From NCBI RefSeq assembly GCF_025506355.1, contig NZ_JANZYP010000014.1, positions 1-64,000 of the forward strand: a stretch of DNA of 64,000 nucleotides, written 5' to 3'. Made by a program: the position numbers and the translations under genes. This document shows positions 58,130 through 64,000 of the stretch, in pieces. This DNA comes from Sphaerisporangium corydalis (GTDB lineage: Bacteria > Actinomycetota > Actinomycetes > Streptosporangiales > Streptosporangiaceae). Numbering within the stretch: the stretch's first letter is position 1; each line of letters starts with the position of its first letter. The notes below the pieces were generated by a model. The model did no database searches, was not told the origin of the DNA, and worked only from the letters and a program-made list of their open reading frames with translations.

Positions 58130-59491
58130 ATGGCCAACAGCGGGAACGGTGGCGTCTTCGATCTTGGAGAGCTGCGCAGCCTCATCGACGAGCTGGGAAG
58201 CGTGTCCGGCGAGGAGCGGGAGGCGCTGCTCTCCGAGATGGCGGGCGGAAGCGACGAGTGCGACTGCGGCGAGTGCGAGAGCGAGGTGCTGAGCTTCCCG
58301 CCGGTCGAGGTCGCGTCCTCCGACGAGCTCGCCGAGGCGGTCCGCGCCGTCCCGCTCGTGAGCGACGCCCTGCGGCTGGCCGCCTGGACCGGTGCCCGCG
58401 AGGTGACCATGGAGGGCCTGCTCCACCCCGCCGACGCCCTCGCCGCCGCCGCCGAGCTCGGCCTGGACGGCGAACGGCTGCGCCTGGTGTGGATCGTCGC
58501 CGTCAACAGCGGCCTGCTGCGCGTCACCCGCGCCGGCGCCGCCGCCGGGCCCGGCCTGCCGCCCGACCTGATGGAGTTCTGGGACGGCGTGGTCATGGAC
58601 GTGCTCGACCGCACCGAGGACGGCCTGACCGGCTCGGCCGTCGCCGACGAGCACCTCACCGAGATGCTGGCCACCATCTACGCCACCAGCGACGGCATCA
58701 CCTACTCCGCCCTGGTCGAGGGCATGCTCCAGGCCCACGAGATCGGCTGCGAGGCGCGGGCCCCCGAGATGCGCCGGCTGCGCGAGGAGCTGCCCGGCGA
58801 GCTCGACGTCGCCCTGGATCTGCTGCGCTACTGCGGGCTGTTCGAGCGCACGGCCGACAGCGTCCGCCTGACCCCGCTCGGGGTGTGGGCCGTACGGCAG
58901 GACCTGCTGCGCGAGGGCCATGACGCGCCGCTGCTCTCGGAGGTCGCCGGGTTCGCCGAGCTGAGCGCCGCCGAACTGGTCGACGCGATGCTCACCGGCG
59001 AGGCGCCGTCCAGCGCCCCGACCCTGTGGGTGGAGTGCCGCGTGCCCGAGGACGCCGCCCGCGAGCTGATCAAGGTCGCCGCCTCCGGCACCGCCGGCCA
59101 GCGCGGGGTGATCGGCACGGTCCTGGAGGAGATGGGCCCGGAGGCCGAGCCCGCCATGCGCGAGGCCCTGGCCGAGCCGACGATGTGGCGGCACGCGGCG
59201 GTCTGGCTCGGCGTGCGCGACCTGGACGCCCCCGCCCTGTCCGAGGACGACGGCACCTGGCTGGCCGTCGACACCCTGGCCACCCTGCTGCACATCCCCG
59301 ACGCCCAGGAGGCGATGGGCGAGTTCGAGGCGCTGGAGGCCGGGGACGAGCTGCTGCGCCTCGTCGAGGACGTCAGCCGCAGCAGCCACCCCGACGCCAT
59401 CGCCGTCCTGGACCTGCTCGGCGCCCACCACCCGGACGCCACGGTGGCCAAGGCCGCCCGCAAGGCCGCCATGAAGGCGCGTTCGCGCTGA
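58130..59491 (+). CDS. Unknown protein B (tandem paralog with C-x-C-x2-C motif)
   Basis: A 453-residue relative of the preceding protein, lacking its first domain. The motif C44-x-C46-x2-C49 (SDECDCGEC) has the same spacing. The shared middle reads LDVALDLLRYCGLFERTADS and VRLTPLGVWAVRQ, against LDAALAALARCGTVER in protein A. The tail HPDAIAVLDLLG with AKAARKAAMKARSR matches protein A almost exactly. Both are cytoplasmic by sequence. Each has its own -10 box and start, so they are probably separate transcripts. The function is unknown; neighbours are priA and def. Duplication followed by loss or gain of the N-terminal domain is the simplest history. Confidence 0.85.
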   Translation: MANSGNGGVFDLGELRSLIDELGSVSGEEREALLSEMAGGSDECDCGECESEVLSFPPVEVASSDELAEAVRAVPLVSDALRLAAWTGAREVTMEGLLHPADALAAAAELGLDGERLRLVWIVAVNSGLLRVTRAGAAAGPGLPPDLMEFWDGVVMDVLDRTEDGLTGSAVADEHLTEMLATIYATSDGITYSALVEGMLQAHEIGCEARAPEMRRLREELPGELDVALDLLRYCGLFERTADSVRLTPLGVWAVRQDLLREGHDAPLLSEVAGFAELSAAELVDAMLTGEAPSSAPTLWVECRVPEDAARELIKVAASGTAGQRGVIGTVLEEMGPEAEPAMREALAEPTMWRHAAVWLGVRDLDAPALSEDDGTWLAVDTLATLLHIPDAQEAMGEFEALEAGDELLRLVEDVSRSSHPDAIAVLDLLGAHHPDATVAKAARKAAMKARSR

Positions 59492-59596
59492 GGCGGGCGG
59501 GTTGCCCGCACGGACCGGCAACGATCGGCAAACGACGCGTTCGCGGTGGCCCATAAACTAGAGGCACCTTTACTCGTGATGTGAACGGAGTCGTCC

Positions 59597-60145
59597 GTGG
59601 CCATTCAGTCGATCCGCCTGTTCGGCGATCCGGTGCTGCGCACCCCCGCGGAGCCGGTCAGGGATTTCGACAAGGAGCTGCGCAAGCTCGTCAAGGACCT
59701 CACCGACACGATGGTGGACGCGCCGGGGGCCGGGCTCGCGGCGCCGCAGATCGGCGTCGGCCTGCGCGTGTTCACCTACTACGTCGACGACACCCTCGGT
59801 CACCTGGTCAATCCCACCCTCGACCTGTCGGAGGAGCGCGACGAGGAGGGCGAGGAGGGGTGCCTGTCCTTCCCCGGCCTGGCCTTCCCGACGCCGCGCG
59901 CGATCCGGGCCGTGGCCAAGGGGTTCGACATGCACGGTGAGCCCGTCACGATCGAGGGCACCGACCTGCTGGCCCGGTGCGTCCAGCACGAGACCGATCA
60001 CCTCGACGGCGTGCTGTTCATCGACCGCATGGACCCCAAGCAGCGCAAACTGGCGATGAAGGCGATCCGCGAGGCCGAGTGGAGCGGCCTGTCGGCCCCC
60101 ACGGTCAAGCTCTCGCCGCACGTCACTCAAGGGAAGGCCCTCTAG
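59597..60145 (+). CDS. def: Peptide deformylase
   Basis: A 182-residue deformylase removing the N-formyl group from new proteins. All three motifs are intact: [19 protein letters not shown] (metal Cys) and QHETDHLDG (metal His pair and catalytic Glu). GTG 59597 is the start. fmt begins five bases after its stop, so the two are coupled; a TAAACT box (59554-59559) may give a promoter before def. Confidence 0.96.
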   Translation: MAIQSIRLFGDPVLRTPAEPVRDFDKELRKLVKDLTDTMVDAPGAGLAAPQIGVGLRVFTYYVDDTLGHLVNPTLDLSEERDEEGEEGCLSFPGLAFPTPRAIRAVAKGFDMHGEPVTIEGTDLLARCVQHETDHLDGVLFIDRMDPKQRKLAMKAIREAEWSGLSAPTVKLSPHVTQGKAL

Positions 60146-60149
60146 CGTC

Positions 60150-61103
60150 GTGCGTCTCGTCTTCGCCGGAACCCCGGAAACCGCCCTGCCCTCGCTCCGG
60201 GCGCTGCTCGGCTCGCCCCGGCACGAGGTGGCGGCCGTGGTGACCCGGCCGGACGCCCAGTCGGGGCGCGGGCGCCGGGTCCATTCGAGCCCGGTCGCCG
60301 ACCTGGCCGAGTCCGAGGGCATCGAGGTGCTCCGGCCGGCCAAGGCCGGTGACCCGGAGTTCCTCGACCGGCTCAGGGCCATCGACCCCGACTGCTGCCC
60401 GGTGGTGGCGTACGGGGCGATGCTGCCGCAGCGGGCCCTGGACGTGCCCCGGTTCGGCTGGATCAACCTGCACTTCTCGCTGCTGCCCGCCTGGCGGGGC
60501 GCCGCCCCCGTGCAGCACGCCGTCCTGCACGGCGACGCGATCACCGGCGCGGCGACGTTCCAGATCGTCAAGGAGCTCGACGCCGGCCCGGTGTACGGGG
60601 TGGTGACCGAGGAGATCCGGCCCGCCGACACCAGCGGCGAGCTGCTGGCCCGCCTGGCCGAGGCCGGCGCGGGGCTGCTGCTGGCGACGCTCGACGGGGT
60701 GGAGGACGGCAAACTGGAGGCCCGCCCGCAGCCGCCGGGCGAGGGCGTCAGCTACGCCGCCAAACTGGACGTGACCGACGCCCGGGTCGACTGGACGGCG
60801 CCCGCGATGCGCGTCGACCGGCTGGTCCGCGCCTGCACGCCCGCCCCGGGCGCCTGGGCCCGGTTCCGGGGGCAGCGGGTCAAGCTCGGCCCGGTGACAC
60901 CGGTGCCCGCCGCCGCGGACGCCGTCCCGGGCGCGGCCACCCCCGCGCCCGGCGAGATCGTGGCCACCAAGAACGTCGTCCTGGTGGGCACCGCGAGCCA
61001 TCCGGTGCGGCTCGGCGACGTCCAGCCGGAGGGCAAGCGCCAGATGACCGCCGGCGAGTGGGCGCGGGGTGCCCGCATCGCCCCCGGCGACCGGTTCGAC
61101 TGA
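60150..61103 (+). CDS. fmt: Methionyl-tRNA formyltransferase
   Basis: A 317-residue formyltransferase making initiator fMet-tRNA. The catalytic block is [20 protein letters not shown] with His and the preceding Asn, the folate loop is [17 protein letters not shown], and the C-terminal tRNA-binding domain (about 205-310) is complete. GTG 60150 is the start. The def-fmt-rsmB order is conserved across bacteria. Confidence 0.96.
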   Translation: MRLVFAGTPETALPSLRALLGSPRHEVAAVVTRPDAQSGRGRRVHSSPVADLAESEGIEVLRPAKAGDPEFLDRLRAIDPDCCPVVAYGAMLPQRALDVPRFGWINLHFSLLPAWRGAAPVQHAVLHGDAITGAATFQIVKELDAGPVYGVVTEEIRPADTSGELLARLAEAGAGLLLATLDGVEDGKLEARPQPPGEGVSYAAKLDVTDARVDWTAPAMRVDRLVRACTPAPGAWARFRGQRVKLGPVTPVPAAADAVPGAATPAPGEIVATKNVVLVGTASHPVRLGDVQPEGKRQMTAGEWARGARIAPGDRFD

Positions 61104-61156
61104 ACCGCCCATCATCGGACATGACCACATCGGGCAGGCGTGAGTACGGGGGAATC

Positions 61157-62563
61157 GTGACACGGGGGGACAAACAGGCGGACCGGCCCACGGGCGGGGG
61201 CCGCGCGGGCGGGAAGCGGCCGAAGCCGGTGCGGGACGAGGCGCGCAACGTCGCCTACGACCTGCTGCGGGCCGTGGACGAACGCGACGCCTACGCCAAC
61301 CTCCTGATGCCGACGCTGCTGCGCGAGCGGGGCCTGTCCGGGCGGGACGCCGCGCTGGCGACCGAGCTCGCCTACGGCACCCTGCGCGGCCTCGGCACCT
61401 ACGACGAGATCATCGCCGCGTGCAGCGACCGGCCGCCCGAGGACATCGACCCGCCGCTGCTGGACGCCATCCGCATCGGCGTCCACCAGCTCCTGCGGAC
61501 CCGGGTGCCCCCGCACGCCGCCGTGAGCGCGACCGTCGACCTGGTGCGGCTGCGCATCGGCACCGGCGCGTCCAAGTTCGCCAACGCGATCCTGCGCAAG
61601 GTCGCCACCCGCGACCTCGGCCAGTGGCTGCCCATCGTGGCGCCCGACCCGAAGGACGACCCCGTCGGCCACCTCGCCGTCGCGCACAGCCACCCGAGGT
61701 GGATCGTCTCGGCGCTCCGCGACGCCGTCGGCGGCCGCTTCGAGGACGCCGAGGCGCTGCTGGCCGCCGACAACGAGCGGCCCGCCGTCACCCTGGTCGC
61801 CTGGCCGGGCCGCAGCACCGTCGGCGAGCTCGCCGACTCCGGCGCCGTCCCCGCCCGCTACTCGCCTTACGCCGCCTACCTCCCCGACGGCGACCCCTCG
61901 TCCGTCGAGGCGGTCGGCCAGGGCCGCGCGGCCGTCCAGGACGAGGCCAGCCAGCTCGTCGCCCTCGCCCTGACGCGGGTGCCCGTCGAGGGCTCCGACC
62001 GGCTGTGGCTGGACATGTGCGCCGGTCCGGGCGGCAAGGCGGGCCTGCTCGACTCGCTCGCCGTCCAGGACGACCGCCACCTCCTGGCCGCCGACCAGCG
62101 GTTCCACCGCGCCCGGCTGGTCTGGCGGGCGACCCGGCGCGCCGGGGTCATCACGGCGGACGGCACCGAGCCCGCCTGGCGCCCCTCGGTGTTCGACCGG
62201 GTCCTGGTGGACGCCCCCTGCACGGGTCTCGGCGCCCTGCGCCGCCGCCCCGAGGCGCGGTGGCGGCGTTCCCCGGAGAGCGTGCCCGAGTTGGCCGCGC
62301 TCCAGCGCCGCCTGCTCGGCTCCGCGCTGGACGCCACCCGCCCCGGCGGGGTGGTCGCCTACGTCACCTGCTCGCCGCACCTGGCCGAGACCCAGGCGGT
62401 GGTGGGGGACGTGGTGAAGCGCAGGAGCGACGCCGAGGTCCTGATCGCTCCCGACTACCTGGAGGAGGTCGACCACCTCGGCGACGGCCCGTACGCCCAG
62501 TTCTGGCCACACCTCCACAACACCGACGCCATGTTCCTAGCCCTCCTCCGCAAAACCCCCTGA
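61157..62563 (+). CDS. rsmB: 16S rRNA m5C967 methyltransferase
   Basis: A 468-residue RsmB. The N-terminal NusB-like RNA-binding domain (about 25-160: RNVAYDLLRAVDERDAYANL, ATELAYGTLRGLGTYDEI) precedes the SAM methyltransferase domain with LDMCAGPGGKAGLL, the catalytic Cys in VDAPCTGLGALRRRPEARWR and TCSPHLAET. GTG 61157 has GGGGGAATC upstream; ATG 61121 is possible. In other actinobacteria, as I recall, rpe usually follows; here the conserved order stops. Confidence 0.93.
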   Translation: MTRGDKQADRPTGGGRAGGKRPKPVRDEARNVAYDLLRAVDERDAYANLLMPTLLRERGLSGRDAALATELAYGTLRGLGTYDEIIAACSDRPPEDIDPPLLDAIRIGVHQLLRTRVPPHAAVSATVDLVRLRIGTGASKFANAILRKVATRDLGQWLPIVAPDPKDDPVGHLAVAHSHPRWIVSALRDAVGGRFEDAEALLAADNERPAVTLVAWPGRSTVGELADSGAVPARYSPYAAYLPDGDPSSVEAVGQGRAAVQDEASQLVALALTRVPVEGSDRLWLDMCAGPGGKAGLLDSLAVQDDRHLLAADQRFHRARLVWRATRRAGVITADGTEPAWRPSVFDRVLVDAPCTGLGALRRRPEARWRRSPESVPELAALQRRLLGSALDATRPGGVVAYVTCSPHLAETQAVVGDVVKRRSDAEVLIAPDYLEEVDHLGDGPYAQFWPHLHNTDAMFLALLRKTP

Positions 62564-62609
62564 CCCCCCACCGCCTCACGCAGGGGAAGCGGCATTCCCG
62601 CCTACCGCC

Positions 62610-62763
62610 GAAAAGGTGCCTTCGGCGCAGTCCTTTTTGGCGACCCTCCGCCTCCCACTGGCGGTTCGTCCCGCAGGCGGGCCGCCGGTGCCTGTCTCAG
62701 AGGCTCGTGGCAGTGAGACGCCCGCCGTTCGATGACGTCGAGTCGGAGATGACCTTGTTCAGC
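62610..62763. repeat. Direct repeat, copy 1
   Basis: About 154 bp nearly matching 62813-62963. It begins GAAAAGGTGCCTTCGGCGCAG, includes a hairpin core (CCCGCAGGCGGG), and ends in the minus-strand 3' end of a decayed coding frame (LNKVIS... ending TSL). Confidence 0.8.
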
Positions 62764-62812
62764 CCGCCGGCTCCGGCTCCCGATCGCGCGATGCCTCTGA
62801 CCTGCCGATATT

Positions 62813-62963
62813 GAAAAGGTGCCTTCGGCGCAGTCTTCTATGAGCGACCCTCCGCTTCCCACTGGCGACCATCCCGCAGGCGGGCCGCCGGTGGCTGTTC
62901 TAGATGCTTGTGGTGGTCAGGCGCCGTTGAATGGCGTCGAGCCGAAGGATGACCTCGTCCAGC
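62813..62963. repeat. Direct repeat, copy 2
   Basis: Second copy, offset by about 200 bp. Here the minus-strand tail reads LDEVILRLDAIQRRLTTTSI before a stop at 62900, a cleaner frame than copy 1. Both copies include a longer dyad (CCACTGGC with GCCGGTGG) just after that stop, possibly a terminator duplicated with the end of the gene. Confidence 0.8.
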
Positions 62964-63127
62964 TTGGGGGAGTCGGTAGTGGTCATGGACTGCCGGGCCT
63001 GGATGAAGCCAGCTGTCACTGAGACGATGGCGCGGCATAGTCCAGCGGTGCTGTACGTCGGGCGGTGGCAGACCGCTTCACGCCAGGCGGTGAAGACCGC
63101 CCGCACATTGCGTGAGATGGGGCCATG
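62900..63127 (-). pseudogene. Remnant of an unidentified coding frame
   Basis: The minus strand is open here and its end has protein-like character (FTAWREAVCHRPTYSTAGLC and KLDEVILRLDAIQRR, an amphipathic helix). No start with a ribosome site is visible, and upstream sequence does not resemble a domain. I read it as the 3' end of a decayed gene; an intact small protein from ATG 62985 is possible but not supported. Confidence 0.3.
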
Positions 63128-63766
63128 AACGGAACGGGAGAGGTGGAAGGCTCCGGCTGGGAAGTGGGGGTTCACGGGTCGGGGGTTCAGGCTGGGTTCG
63201 GCGGGTTCAGTGAGGTGGAACTTTGACGCGCTGGTGTTCCGGCGGCGCGGTGGAAGCCCCAGTGAGTCGCCCCTGCGTTCGCTATCGCCAGGCACGGCCG
63301 CCCGGATGGTGGTACGTAACGCTCAACTCAGGGATCTGTGCCAAGCAGAGACTGATCGTCAACTGACTCACGGCTCATCCGTGCTTATTTACTCGGTGAT
63401 GTGTCGCTTAGTGTGATTTCATACGGGTTGCGAGATAGGTCAGAAGGGTGGGGACTTGAAGTAAGTAGACGTTCGGCAGACTGTCGATCCAGGCTTTCGG
63501 TCAAACTCACGAAAGATGGAACATGGGGGAGTGACCCTTCGCCATCCCTTACCTCAACGTCGAGCTGACGACACGGGCCCCATCGCTGCCAGCTCTCGCG
63601 TGCGGGGATCCCAACCCCGGCGCCGCGATGCGGCCCGCCCTCGGCGCCGGCGAATCGATGGTGTAGGTCGGTTCAATCCGCACAAGGTTTGCACGTGGAC
63701 CAGCTGACGTCGGCGCATGACCTCTACTAGGGTTAAGTCACGCAGAAAGCGATCCGTAGGAAAAAG

Positions 63767-64000
63767 ATGATAACGAAGCTGAGACTTCAGAATTTCAAAG
63801 CTTGGGAAGATAGCGGACCGGTCGAATTTGGGCCGATCACCGCATTCTTTGGTAGCAACTCATCCGGTAAGACTAGCTTTCTTCAGAGCCTGCTACTCCT
63901 GAAGCAAACAGCGGAGTCGTCCGACCGGGGGCGCGTATTTGACTTGGGGGGCCCTGCATCACTGGTCAGCCTCGGGACGTTCAGTGATATTATATTCAGT
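63767..64000 (+). CDS. AAA/SMC-like ATPase (partial, cut by right edge)
   Basis: ATG 63767 follows AGGAAAAAG and opens a frame that runs off the window after 78 codons. It starts ITKLRLQNFKAWED, then GPITAFFGSNSSGKTSFLQS, the Walker A of the AAA_15/OLD-like and DUF3696 ATPases, followed by LLLLKQTAESSDRG and SLVSLGTFSDIIF. The Phe-Lys-x-Trp/Phe opening with a Walker A about 30 residues in is typical of this group, many of which belong to anti-phage or plasmid-conflict systems with a nuclease partner. Codon use is much less GC-rich than the rest of the window. The partner genes lie beyond the right edge. Confidence 0.88.
   Translation, partial: MITKLRLQNFKAWEDSGPVEFGPITAFFGSNSSGKTSFLQSLLLLKQTAESSDRGRVFDLGGPASLVSLGTFSDIIFS

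Larger units (their letters stand above)
62564..63766. other. Gene-poor junction after rsmB
   Basis: About 1.2 kb contains the direct repeats and the remnant above and, from about 63300, sequence of visibly lower GC with no protein-like frame. Nothing tRNA-like, transposase-like or integrase-like is seen. It separates the conserved rsmB operon from a foreign-looking ATPase gene and probably marks an island boundary. Confidence 0.6.

Noticed and set aside
63670-63679. GGTTCAATCC, resembling a tRNA T-arm
   Set aside because: The flanking bases do not form the 5-bp T-stem, and no acceptor or anticodon stem can be built around it.

Overview
This 64 kb window is very GC-rich chromosomal DNA from a filamentous actinobacterium. 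The order bldD, pyrR-pyrB-pyrC-carA-carB-pyrK-pyrD-pyrF, mihF, gmk, rpoZ, coaBC, metK, priA, def, fmt, rsmB closely follows the backbone I recall from Streptomyces. BldD keeps the developmental c-di-GMP motif. The gene repertoire (HEPN protein, MarR-GNAT fusion, class 1B dihydroorotate dehydrogenase) makes a Streptosporangiales-type organism (Nonomuraea, Streptosporangium, Microbispora or relatives) my best guess. That is an inference; no rRNA or tRNA gene is present to confirm it.

Layout. 1-5.2 kb: a MerR regulator cut by the left edge with a perfect 25-bp operator, a Dps protein, a 1,053-residue KAP P-loop NTPase with a degenerate caspase-like N-terminus, and a MarR-GNAT fusion. 5.3-15.5 kb: a lactonase, a phosphofructokinase preceded by a DasR-type palindrome, thiI, a GNAT enzyme, DAHP synthase behind a Phe-Trp-Tyr leader-peptide attenuator, a sulfite-oxidase-like molybdoenzyme, a LytS/LytTR two-component pair and endonuclease IV. 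15.7-24.3 kb: a co-directional purine-degradation cluster (OHCU decarboxylase, HIU hydrolase, uricase, two xanthine-dehydrogenase subunits, an 8-oxoguanine-deaminase-like enzyme, glycerate kinase, allantoinase, allantoicase) that lacks the molybdopterin subunit. 24.3-31 kb: a PASTA Ser/Thr kinase, the TPP-riboswitch-controlled thiO-thiS-thiG operon, a ferredoxin-reductase-like flavoprotein, an Rv2175c-like DNA-binding protein and thiE. 31-36.6 kb: a polyprenyl diphosphate synthase, metF, a GNAT enzyme, an F420-type LLM oxidoreductase, a YbaK deacylase and an L,D-transpeptidase.

36.7-48.6 kb: a LexA-box promoter upstream of a HEPN-domain gene, then bldD, then the translationally coupled pyrimidine operon behind a PyrR-binding RNA hairpin. 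48.9-62.6 kb: mihF, gmk, rpoZ, coaBC, metK, priA, two tandem paralogous genes of unknown function sharing a C-x-C-x2-C motif, then def, fmt and rsmB. After rsmB the sequence changes character. About 1.2 kb has no convincing intact gene, carries a long imperfect direct repeat and a decayed frame, and leads into a lower-GC AAA ATPase that runs off the right edge. This looks like the start of an acquired island.

Most genes are housekeeping or well-known metabolism. The points most worth following are the Phe-Trp-Tyr attenuator, the caspase-like/KAP protein, the SOS-promoter/HEPN unit, the tandem paralogs between priA and def, and the right-hand island. Many intergenic spaces hold short tandem repeats of differing period. 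Several genes have a TANNNT box six or seven bases before the start codon, which suggests leaderless transcripts.
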